Positions 48,599-59,494 of a DNA stretch of 64,000 nt are shown piece after piece. Every line of letters begins with the position of its first letter. Position 1 is the stretch's first letter. Origin of the DNA: Dactylellina haptotyla (Eukaryota > Ascomycota > Orbiliomycetes > Orbiliales > Orbiliaceae); the NCBI GenBank assembly GCA_031310005.1, contig CM062379.1, positions 1,860,001 to 1,924,000 on the forward strand. Direction: 5' to 3'. Position numbers and translations under genes: made by a program. The notes under the pieces are model-generated. The model ran no database searches and was not told where the DNA came from. It was given only the letters and a program-made list of their open reading frames with translations.

Positions 48599-50490
48599 AT
48601 GGATTCGTCACAATTCCGACAAGCCGCCCACGCGGCAATCGATCAAGGTTTGTGCTACCTTTGCAGCCCGATGCGGCATATAATCCTCATGCAACTCTCT
48701 CTTTTGTCGAATCACGAACCAACCCTCAATTTTCTTGCGGCGAACTTGCATCTGACACAGGACGAAAATAGTCATTGATTACTATGATAACATTAGAGAC
48801 CGCCGCGTGCTCTCGGATGTCCAGCCAGGATACCTCCGGGAACTCATTCCTCCCGGTATTCCCGAGACTGGAGAGAAATGGGAGGACATTCAGCAGGATA
48901 TCGAAGCGAAGATTATGCCGGGTTTGACCCACTGGTTCGTTGACCCAGCCAGAGCAAACAACACAAAAGCGCAACCATTTTGATATTCTTAAAACGCTAA
49001 CCGGTTAACCTCACGCTGGCATTTTATAGGCAATCTCCTAACTTCCTTGCCTTCTTCCCCGCCAATTCATCTTATCCAGGAATATTGGGTGATATTTACT
49101 CTGGAACTTTCACTTGCGCGGCGTTCAATTGGCAGTGTTCTCCCGCTGTTACAGAGTTAGAAACAATTGTCCTTGACAATGTTGCAAAATTGATCAACCT
49201 CCCCGAAGCGTATCACTCAACAGGAGAAGGCGGCGGCGTGATTCAAGGGACTGCATCGGAGGCTATTGTTACAGTCGTTGTAGCTGCACGAGATAGATAT
49301 ATCGCCCGTAGCAAGGAGCAATGGGCTACAGAAGGCCTCAATGAAGACGAAATTGAGGATAGAGTCTGCACCCTGAGGGGAAAATTAGTCGCATTGGGTA
49401 GCGACCAAGCCCATAGCTCTACGAAGAAAGCAGCTATTATCGCAGGTGTAAGATGTGAGACTATCGAGACCGCTATGGGGGACTACTCTCTCAACGGGGA
49501 GCTAGTGACGAAGAAAATCGAGAATTTAGAGAAGAGGGGTCTCATTCCCTTTTACCTTACAGTCACACTGGGTATCTACATCTTTCCCCACTACCCTCAT
49601 AATGAATAAATTGCTAGTTACTAATATTATATTCAGGAACTACTCCCACTTGTGCAACCGATGACTTTGCTTCCATCTCTACTGCACTCTCAACATATCA
49701 TACCGCAAACCCCGCGAAGCCAAAAATATGGACACATGTCGATGCAGCTTACGCAGGCGCTGCTCTAATCCTCCCAGAATATTCTCATATTCCTTCCATC
49801 TGGCCAACTTTCGCTGACTCCTTCGACTTCAATATGCATAAATGGTTACTCACAAACTTCGACTGTAGCTGTCTGTACGTCAAACGTAGAAGGGATTTAA
49901 TCGACGCTTTGAGTATCACACCAGCATACCTACGCAACGAATACAGCGACAGTGGGTTAGTAACAGATTACAGAGACTGGCAAATCCCGCTGGGTAGAAG
50001 ATTCAGGAGTTTGAAAGCATGGTTTGTGACACGGAGCTTTGGCGTCGAAGGATTGAGAGCGCATGTGCAGAAGGCACTTGACGGTGGGGAGTTATTTACA
50101 AAGCTCCTAGAGGGTGACAAGGAACGATACGAATTAGTCGCGAAGCCCGCGTTCGCGTTGAACGTGTTCAGAGTTAATCCTCCACCAGCGGTAGCCAAAG
50201 AGCTCAAAGGTGATAAAAAGGAATTCGTGAGGAGGAGCAATGAGATTACGAAGAAGGTTGCAGATCGAGTCAACAAAGAAGGGAAGATATTTATAACTCC
50301 AACGGTGTTAGGGAAAGGAGATGAAGCTATCACTGCTATTAGAGTTGTTGGAGGATCCCCATCTATCCAGCTGAAGGACCTCGAAAGTGCATTCAATATT
50401 ATCACGGAAGTCATTACGGCGGTTTGGGAAGAAGAATTGAAGGATAAGCAGAGCATCATCAGGGATCAGGTGGAACTACAGGCTGTCTAA
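48599..50490 (+). CDS. Aromatic-L-amino-acid decarboxylase (PLP group II)
   Basis: Four exons (48599-48647, 48772-48934, 49030-49571, 49637-50490) give 535 residues. The start is MDSSQFRQAAHAAID. Family blocks: RRVLSDVQPGYLRELIP, SPNFLAFFPANSSYPGILGD, SPAVTELETIVLDNVAKL, GGGVIQGTASEAIVTVVVAA, WTHVDAAYAGAALILPEY and FNMHKWLLTNFDCS, where the lysine near residue 320 binds pyridoxal phosphate. YRDWQIPLGRRFRSLKAW follows. The HV-DAAYAG aspartate that contacts the cofactor is present, so the enzyme looks active. It would release CO2 from tryptophan, tyrosine or DOPA to give an arylamine; which one cannot be read off. An SDR reductase is divergent on the left, but no amine-using pathway gene is visible. 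Confidence 0.94.
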
Positions 50491-53400
50491 AAGGGACAAT
50501 ACGAAGCTGCAATATCGGTCACGGATTAGGACGCTCTCACTTTTGAGAATTTAGATGCTTTATTGGCACGCATCATTTTTTTTTAATATTATATCTACCC
50601 TCAACATAATAATTTTCTCGTATCATATAGGGCCCAAATTTATCAGTGATTCCTCCGAAACCTGTTACCAGAACCCCGAAGAAACCTTGTAGAGCCCGTA
50701 GATGGTGATCCTGGTCATACATAATATTAACTAGCAAAACCGGAACCGAGGAGACGGCGGTCGCCTTGCTTATCATTATTATATTACAACCAAGTATTGA
50801 TAACTGCAATCGCCTCGTTGTTGGGATCCAAACATCCAATAGACAACCTTGTTTGCTGCACACGGGCAACTTGCAGACAACATATGTAAATGGACAGCTG
50901 CCAAGGTTCTGCGGCTTGTTGCATGGGAACGGCCTGGCTCCCTCCTTTCTATTTTCGCTTATAACGTTATCTCTAAACAGACGCTTGCAAGGCGAGAAAG
51001 ATGGTTCGCGGAAGGATACCTTTGGTGTTCGGCGTGGTTGCGATCAATTATATCACTGGTTGTGTGTTCTAGAAAGACTGTGGAACTGAGGAGGCAATCC
51101 ATTTTGTATAATAACTGATAGAGGTTGTCATCATTTAATTCCCTAACGGGGTCCAATGCTTATTGCATAGAAGCGAATATGTAACATTATCATGCAGACA
51201 AATACCGTAGGATAATGAGTTACTCGATAATAATTTGTCACTTTATTTTTCACTACGTTTATGCAAGTTTCAGAATGTTATGAGCTTGAGGTATTGTTTG
51301 AAACAGGTGTTCAAATAGTCATTGGATACACCACATTAAATAACCGATACTGAAGAGCATTCTGATCCTGAAGCTGCTAATAACAGAACTTAAGTCTATC
51401 AGTTCATAGATCCGCTTTAGCCGTAGACTAAGATGCGCCCTGACTTCGAACTAAAAAGACACTAATACTAAAGCACTCGATCATAGTCGGCCAAGTATCA
51501 TGATCTGAAGTAAGAGCATTAAGTGTGGATGTCCATTAGTATTAAATGCTATCAATTATCAGCACCCCAGCTTAGCGCAATCCGTGGACTTATCAGGTGG
51601 CAACTATTGGTTTAAAAGCTGTCAAAACTATTTGGTACTCGGCTCCAGAAAGTCAAGGGTCCCGTTTGCCACCGATGCTGCAGAAGAACTCGTCTAGATT
51701 TGCGGGGAAATCAGTTTTTCCGTAATAACCCAAGATCATGGCTGATTAGAAAAGGCATGCCACGGAGAATCGAATTCAGCAGAAGAACCCTCACATGTCA
51801 GGGAAAACAAGACCATCAAAATTGCTAAAAGATATCACTGATTTGAAAACCAGGGCGAACACCCAGAAACGCCGCCGCGGTGATCACGTCGACAGCTTGA
51901 ACCCCGAAGCGCTCGGGGGCAAAATGTCAATGCCTTAGCATCTGGCCGGATTAGCAAATTCCTGCTAAAATCCGCTTCAGCCGAATATTCGAGGTGCAGA
52001 ACGGACGTTTTAGTCAAACACACAACTAAGAACGGGCCATCTTGCTTCTTCGAGCGTGCGGGCCACTTGCATATGGTTTGTTACCAGATCGAATTACACA
52101 ATTCAACACAAAAATAAGAAACCGTTGAAAATGGCCTAATACGATCTCGCGATCAAAATAAAACACCTGCCGTGCTAAAGAAGGAGCAAGGGACTTCGAA
52201 CTCCCAAGGCAGCAGCAGCAGCAGCAAACATATGCCAGCGGGAAAAAATGGATGTGCACCACTTTCGGTTTTTGCCTACATGGCAAAATGTGACCCTTCA
52301 ACAAAACGGCCTTCTCCATGTTTGCAAGGCATGTAGCTTGCTGCAGACATGTCGTCAACAGCAGCGGCGAAAGCCAGGGCACGGAGTCTATGCATTGTGA
52401 TTTGCTGGCGTGCACGGAAGCACCGAGGAGAAAATAATTGAGTCCCCAACAGCTCGTACCTATGCAGTTTGCATATTCACCGTACATTATCTCAAAGCTC
52501 CGTCTATGGTGCCAATGTTGGGGAATTGTGTATCTCTCTCGAATCGGGGTATTTCAACAACGCCTTACCTATCGCGACCTTGTTATATTATGTATTCGGC
52601 CGGCGCAGTTTGAGGGTTAGAAATAGAAACTGGCATCTTATTAGCCGTTCGGCGTGGGGTGGTTATTGGGCGAAAGGGAAAAGGGCAGTTGGGTTGAAGC
52701 ATGTAAGCTGCTGGAGGCGCTTCTCCTCGACTGTGTGGAAGGGCCCTGGTGGGTATTTCCTTGGGTGATATGCATAATATTGTTCTGCAGCTTGGACTGC
52801 AGATGGTCACACGATAGATGAAAGTGTATTTAAATCTTTGGAGGCGATTGGTTCGCCAGCATCTTGGTGTCGCGGCCCAGATACTCTGTCCTCCACTAAC
52901 AAGCGGCTGACAGGAGCTTTTGATATCGGCCAAAATCCTGTTGAGCTGGTTGAGCTCGTACAAATATTCAACCACTGATCTTCAGGGTTCTACGGCTAGG
53001 CTAAACGGATAGTCGAAGTCCCAAAGTGTATGACCCGAAGACTAGGTGTAAGGATCATCGAGGGATCGAAAGCTTGGAGTGTAGGCGGCTTGTCGCCTCG
53101 AAGATCGTAAGCCCTTGCGTATTAGCGACGCCGTTAAAGAGGCAAGGCGAGAGGATCGGGCAGGCGTGACACGCAACTCCGCAGAAGGTGTGGAGAAACA
53201 AATAGTCTGACTCTCTTCCCCCTATTCGCGTGGGGATACCCTCAGTCGATCGATTTACGTGATATCCAGAGGGGTGCCCGAACCACTTCCCAGGCGCACC
53301 TTGTTTCTCCACGCGAAATTTCGAAACTGTGCTTCGAGACAAAAAGCTGAGCTTCAACCTTATTTTAACTTGTCGGGGAACTAAGAAATCAGTGGGGAAT

Positions 53401-56400
53401 GAGACATGGGATCGCTGGTTCTCGCGTGCTCGTGCTCCTTTCGCCAAACAGGTCGTCCACTCACGCCCATCCGGGGAAGTGGGATGTGAACACCGATATT
53501 TTTTACGAGGACTTCCTCCACCCGGTGTCCACTTCGCTTCGCTTTCGGGCAATCTTGAAGACTTTCCAAGGCAGTAATTCGGAGAAGGAGGGAAGGGACT
53601 ACGGCACGGCAACGTGCGGGTTAGGGAAGGGTCTGTGCCGTTCTTGCCCTTTTTACACGGGAACTCCTCAAAAATCGGTCTTGTTCGGCTTGGGACTTGG
53701 GGTTGAACCTGAACGTAAAGGGAGGTTGATTACAGAGCAGCAATGTGCATTCTGGGATACAGCTGCATGCTTGTCGGTTTGGGGTTACACGTTCCAATTA
53801 GAGTTGGCTGGGGAAAGCTTGGGGCACCTTCTTCTGAACCTGGGCGTGGGGGTACGGTGTTTGCAGAAAGCATCAAACCCCTTCGGCAACGGAGCGAGAT
53901 GAGATATCGTAACGTCCGTGGGTCGATTACAGAAAGAATGTCGCCATTTCAATATAAAGGCTTTTGTATGAATATCGATCATGGGAGGTTGAATATTTCT
54001 TGTTTTGGCTGGTCTGAAGATGGTGGTTTTCGAGAATCGTATTTAGATTAATCTAGTTTTGGCTGGTCTAGGAAAAGCGCGAGGCTTCCTTTTCGCAGGA
54101 ATGTCTTAGCATTGTGTAAGCTTTCGCAGTGCAATTAGAAATAGGGCTTTGGGCTGATGGTAGAATCAAAACTTCGCTGGAATATCCAGAATCCTATTTT
54201 TCGGGTTGCAAATATGCGGGCGGGTATTTCGTAGGCATTTCGTATTTCTACGAACATTTGAAACTTTGATTCATATATGTTTTTCTGCAACAGAATTTTT
54301 TTCGAAATATATTTTTTATTGGAGAAAAAGGCATTGGTTAGTCTTAGCATAAGCAAACATCTAAACGGATTTCAAAGCTGGTCCCGCACAATAGTGTCTG
54401 TTGACAAGTGTTTCAAACGAGGAATACTCTAACTGCGAAAAGAGTCAGGTTCTAGTGTTCTGGCTTTTCCAAAACCGAGCCGCGTATCTTTGGAAAGAGA
54501 TTGTCGATGCTAACGGAGCTCTCATGAACGAATTTTCACAGCAGATGAGACTAGGGCAGGAGCGATTGCGACCTCACCAATGGAAAAAATTTAGCAATCG
54601 ATTGCCCCTTCGCTAAAAGATGGATGCGTGGGGCAGCAGCTGCAAAAGACATGGATTAGGTGCAGATGGCATGGATGAGGTGCTCGACAGGTGCATGCTT
54701 GGGGCGCTGGACTCTTGCGAAGGGTCGACGAGAGGATTAGGAGGTCCCCGCCCACCGTTCGAGCCTCGGAGAATCCTGGATAGAACCTGCTGCAAAGAGA
54801 GAAAAGGAAACAACCGTGCAGCTGGTGTCTTCGGCGTGCATGACGCTAAAGATCGCCCGCTGGGATAGTGCATTCTGGTGTGGTCCGTTTGAGAAGAGGG
54901 CAGGCTGTCAAAAAGAGCTACTGTCGAACCGCGCGGAGGAAAGAACAAGCTGAGCAAGCTCCATTTCTGCTTCTCTGCGAGATCGGTTCGTTCCTGCGTG
55001 CTTGCTTATTTCGCTGCTTAATTTATTTTATTATCCTGAGGGGTCTCAGTCAACAGCCGTTCCAGCGAATGGTGTTTTGGAAACACGGTTGCGCGGTTGT
55101 GTTGTACCTGTCGTGAGAGCGAGGCGGGACTCCGTCTGCCTCCATCGGCCTTTGTCCTATGCCCAAGTTTGGGTGAACCAAGCTTTCATTTCCTCAACAC
55201 CAAGACCTCAAGAAAGGAAAGCTCCACACTGGCTGATATCACGGAAGCTGTTATTGGCCCGGGCTCCGACTTTCTGGCTGCAGTGCAAGTGCAAGCGATT
55301 TCAGGAGCGCTCTCCTGCTCCACAGAAGTGATAGAAACCACCAACGTGCATCAAGGAGAGAGAATGTGTGTATCCAGCACCCAAGCTGAAGTCCTTAAAG
55401 TCTCCTGATTCTCCCATCAATCTCGCCTGAAAGGCACTCTCCCAAATTTAACAATTTTATTCCTTTTGCAAAGACGGATCTTATCCTCACAACCTCTCAA
55501 ATTACAAACATCTTTCCTGCAGCCCCAAATTATACAACAAACTCGCGGACACAGTGCGAAATTGTTTCAAAACGAATCCCCAAGTGCAAAGTGATATAAT
55601 TTCAGGCTGTGGAATTTGGACGGGTTTGTGTAGCAGCAGCCTGCTTGCGCCTCTAGTCGGCGACAGAATTAATAGAAATCTACGATCCTACGTGCACAGC
55701 TTATCAGTCGACCATCGTCAGCAGGCTTCTGCCCAAGAAGGCAACAATCGAGTGTTCGGCATCACAAATAGCCATTCCTCCACGTTGCCATATTTCGCCT
55801 CTCTGCCTATTACCCTCTGATATTCCGCAAACAAAACGGAAAGAAGATAGAACTGGCCCGGCTCCTGTCCGTGGGCTTAGAATAGTCTGATATAACAGCC
55901 CGTATTTTGCCAAAGTGAAACTGAACATTGATTTGTGCCGTAATTGGTGCTATTGGTGATTTGACTTTGCTTTGTGCGGAATATCGTGTCGTCGCTTTCA
56001 AATTCCATTCGACATCTTGAAATCTCTCGAAAGGGTAGGGTGATACTGTTTTTTCTTCTTCTTTTGTCTATTCCAACCTGTTGCCGTTCTGTTCCCATTC
56101 ATTCGTTGCTCCCCCACGCCGTAAATCGACCGACCGAGCCTCTTCATCAACTCCCATTACCTACCCATTTCCAAGTGCATTCCTTGCCGTTTCACTTCTC
56201 CACAATTCGCCAACCTCTCGCCCTGTATCGCCTTGAACATCGCATCCGCATCGCTGCTAGTTATCCTTGATATATTGGTCGAAAATGGAACTCGGCGTCT
56301 TTGGGTCTGAATTCATCAGCATTGAACGCCTTGGCGGATAGTTTGGGAAACCAAACCCGCAACATTAGAGGCGTCGGATTCATCGCGAGGTCGCAGTCGT

Positions 56401-57969
56401 GAAATTTCCAGGCCCCTCAGAAGCGTGTGTTCGCTGAACAGAAAGCATGAACAGCCGCGGTGCAAGTGGTCATTTAGGCGAGATTGCGGATGATGTTCAG
56501 CAATAATCGACAGCGGAACCGGGCTCTGGACAAGCAGCTGGCCTGGTTCCAAATTTAACGAATGCCGCAACCCTTGATGCTTAATGCTGAATGGGTGGGC
56601 AAGAGCTGTACGTCAATGGCGATCATGACGAACAATCCTCAGGGAAGAGAGCTATAGCTATGCATTCTGGATACAGCCAGCAAGTCAGACTCGTTTTCTG
56701 GATAGTTTGACAATCATGCCAACGTATTCTCGCAAGTAAAAGAGAACGAGTTCTTCTCATGCCTGTGGTATATGCGATTCTCGATAACCCTAGTTGGATC
56801 TCTTTTCCTTATTGGAAAGCCCGAGCATTCCCTTGAACGAATTGTTTGCTGCGAGGCGTCGGCTGTGGTATGGGTCCTTTTGGTTCCCTGTGCTGTTTGC
56901 AGGCGACTTCCTGCTCCATGACGTTTGGCATCGCAACCGAGTTGCCTATGGCGGCGATAAAACCTCGAAAACCTCTTCCCAATCGATCTTTGGAGCTTCT
57001 GCACAGAGATTGATAAAACGGATTTGCTGACTATCCGTGGGGTTTCCACACGCGGTAATCCAAGAGGAACCCCGGAACTCGTTTCTCGGGACTTGTTCGG
57101 ATTGTCCGTCCGTTTTGTTCATTCTGTATTATCAATTGGTCTTTTTGCAGCATGTTCGTTCGAGCTTGAGATTTACTACATATATCCGCTTGATCCGTGG
57201 TCCTGATCTCTATTGCATCCACTGTTTCCCTTACACATTATTGTCTATTATTACACCGAGCCACGTACGTCAGTTGTTCAGTCAGGACGGCCGACCAGCC
57301 AAGTGTCAGAAAAGCCTATCTCCAAAAGCCGAATACAACGGTGGTAACTGCAATAGAGAGACAGTCAAAATCCGGCCAGCAGACCCGCAGGCCACGGAGG
57401 CTTTCTTGCACCGAACGAGATTTTTTTGGGGGGTGGAATTTTCTGCAGCGGTTCCCAAACCAATTTCTTGCTTTCGGCGTTTGTGCGCGCCCTCCCAAAG
57501 GCAAATTGGCTACTGTGACGGAGTAAGTCCAGCAGGCGATTTACTTTTTCCTTGCTTTAAGGGTCCATAATCACCCACACCACCCTCACATTCCCTGTGC
57601 CTCTGATATTTTTAATTTGGTCGTCTGGAAGAAAAGAAGGGCGCCTGACATTACCCAGTCAGAAGGAGCACCCCCATCCTTTGCTGCTCCTCGACTCAGT
57701 TGCTCCCTAGCGTTGCCTCGCTTTTCTGCCCCGACATTTCCCACGAGCTGCCTACGAAGTGCGGTTCTCTGCTTTGGGGGGAGTTGTGCATGTAGCCTTG
57801 ATTTGGGCTGGTCGAAGTTCTGGGTGGGAAGGGCCTGGAGCTCCCAAGACCAATCGCTCCGTTTGAAATTTTATACGCCGACCACACCAGTGTACTTCCT
57901 GCGACCCCAAATTGCATACATACTTCAAGTCTCTGACGTCCCCATCCCACCCTTCCGCTGCTTCGATCT
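50491..57969. other. Gene desert of about 7.5 kb
   Basis: Both strands were read. Open frames up to 185 codons occur (around 53.05-53.9 kb and 57.0-57.6 kb), but they overlap each other in opposite directions and show no domain, signal or splice pattern. The left part (50.5-52 kb) is A/T-rich. The part from about 52.6 kb onwards is more GC-rich, with many C/T runs, unlike the other intergenic stretches in the window. A 14-bp direct repeat (GTTTTGGCTGGTCT) occurs at 54002-54015 and 54056-54069. No transposon, tRNA or RNA gene was recognised. It may be a large regulatory or non-coding RNA region for the gene at 58460. Confidence 0.5.
52209..52226. repeat. (GCA)n microsatellite
   Basis: About six GCA units in intergenic DNA. 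A simple repeat without a coding context. Confidence 0.8.
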
Positions 57970-58459
57970 TAGTGCGCCGTGGAGTTCCTTTTTATTTTCC
58001 CCATCCACCTGAGCTTTCTGATATTTTCTTTTCCCGGGGGCACACCTCTCAAACCGATTTAAATATCAAACTTGCCCCTTCCTTCCACTCAAGAATATAT
58101 CGTATTCATATTCATCATATATTGACATTTTCCGATATTCATCAAGTAGACACAAAGAAGAAAGAAAGAAAGAACCCATTGCCACATCGCATCACAACGT
58201 CTGTGTTGCACCCTGCCCGACCAACACCATCCCACAACCTCCCGCAACACATTTCCGATCTCCGTACATTCGGGACAGACAGAACAAGATCAACCTGCTC
58301 GAACTTCAACGGATAAACCGTCTCAAATCCGATCATCTGCTGATAAACAGCACCCCCAAAAGAACACCCCTTTGTACCCTCTCGCTTTCGATATCTGCGG
58401 AAGATATCCTCAAATAATCCTCATTCTCTCATCGCGACTCCTCCAGCAGAACCATCACT
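57970..58459 (+). promoter_or_regulatory. ATG-free leader of the 344-residue gene
   Basis: No ATG occurs in any frame in the roughly 490 nt before the start codon, although about seven or eight would be expected by chance. The sequence is C/A- and C/T-rich (CACAACCTCCCGCAACAC, CCCCTTCCTTCCACTC), and TTTAAATATC at 58058 could be a TATA-type element. This is the profile of a long 5' untranslated leader kept free of upstream starts. Confidence 0.6.
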
Positions 58460-59494
58460 ATGTCTCTGCTGTTTGTGCCCAGGCCGCGGCCTGAGCAGTT
58501 CGAGAACTCACCTTGCCACTACGAACCACAGGACGACCTCGAGTATGTACCGTTAACATCGGATGCTCTGAAAAGGCTAGCCGCCTCGCTGCCGCAGCCC
58601 ATCTCCACAGTTCGATACTCCAATCGGGAAAATAACTATCTTTTTTCAGACCGGGAATCAGTATACTGCCCGTCTTTGTGCTCTTCCCCGGTGTCTGCTT
58701 CATCGTCGACCAGGGTTTCGATGATTCACACTCCGGACGAAGGCACTGAAGAAATAGCTTTTGATGTTGCCCCCATTTCTGTACCTCCGGAGAGGATGGC
58801 CGCTCCTTTCCGCCACGCACCTGCAGCCAAGCCGATAGAGAAGGGAGCTCTGAATTTTGACAGCATGTTTGATATCGGCGGCGAGTCCACTTTCGCCCGA
58901 CGGAACTCTACGGTCGAATTTCTTCCCGAATTCGATCAGATCGATGACTATATCCCCGACGAGCGGACAGCCGCCAGACTAGAAGAAGAGCGTGAATTGG
59001 AGCGAGCTCGACTTCTGTACGAACAGGAATTAGAAGACGATTACCCTGTCACAGTGGCCCGCAAGCCTATTATGCCAACTTCTCTCTGGATGTCTCAACC
59101 ACGGCACATCATAACTCCTAACTTTATCGAATCCCCGAAGAACACGGAACTTACCATTCCGGTCTCTCCTTCCAACATCGAGGCTTCTGAGACCTCTCAG
59201 TATTTCCCCAAAACCCAGACATCGTTCGGGTCTCTAGATACCAACGTATCGACAGCGACCGACCTTACCGTCCCATCGGTTGGTGATGACGACTACGCCG
59301 AGGTCGACGCTGAATTTGTCGACACTATCTTCACTTACCTATCTCTGAACCACGGCTCTATGGCCCGCAAGTTTGATTCAGAGCTCGCCATCGGGTCGGG
59401 CCTCTCTCTAGAGAAGGTCCAGAAGGACCGGAAGTCCGCCCTCAAGGCATACATCGAACGATATGTCTTCTACAACCCCGAAGTCTCTCCGTAA
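58460..59494 (+). CDS. Conserved-looking protein of unknown function (344 aa)
   Basis: A single exon, starting MSLLFVPRPRPEQFEN after an ATG-free leader. I recognise no named family. The N-terminal 130 residues are polar and serine-rich. A charged helix follows (about 176-190, RLEEERELERARLLYEQEL). The last 60 residues form a compact helical domain: AEFVDTIFTYLSLNHGSMAR, then KFDSELAIGSGLSLEKVQKD and ALKAYIERYVFYN. There is no membrane span or signal peptide. RRNSTVEF and SP sites suggest phosphorylation. Its very large upstream non-coding region and long T-rich downstream region are what one sees around developmentally controlled or highly expressed regulators in moulds; that role is an inference. 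Confidence 0.85.
   Translation: MSLLFVPRPRPEQFENSPCHYEPQDDLEYVPLTSDALKRLAASLPQPISTVRYSNRENNYLFSDRESVYCPSLCSSPVSASSSTRVSMIHTPDEGTEEIAFDVAPISVPPERMAAPFRHAPAAKPIEKGALNFDSMFDIGGESTFARRNSTVEFLPEFDQIDDYIPDERTAARLEEERELERARLLYEQELEDDYPVTVARKPIMPTSLWMSQPRHIITPNFIESPKNTELTIPVSPSNIEASETSQYFPKTQTSFGSLDTNVSTATDLTVPSVGDDDYAEVDAEFVDTIFTYLSLNHGSMARKFDSELAIGSGLSLEKVQKDRKSALKAYIERYVFYNPEVSP

Noticed and set aside
53055-53902. Two overlapping 167-185 codon frames on opposite strands
   Set aside because: They contradict each other and both products are low in hydrophobic pattern, without domains or splice signals; chance frames in GC-richer DNA are likelier.
57037-57570. 177-codon plus frame before the 58460 gene
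   Set aside because: No domain, an uneven composition, and it lies in probable promoter or leader DNA.
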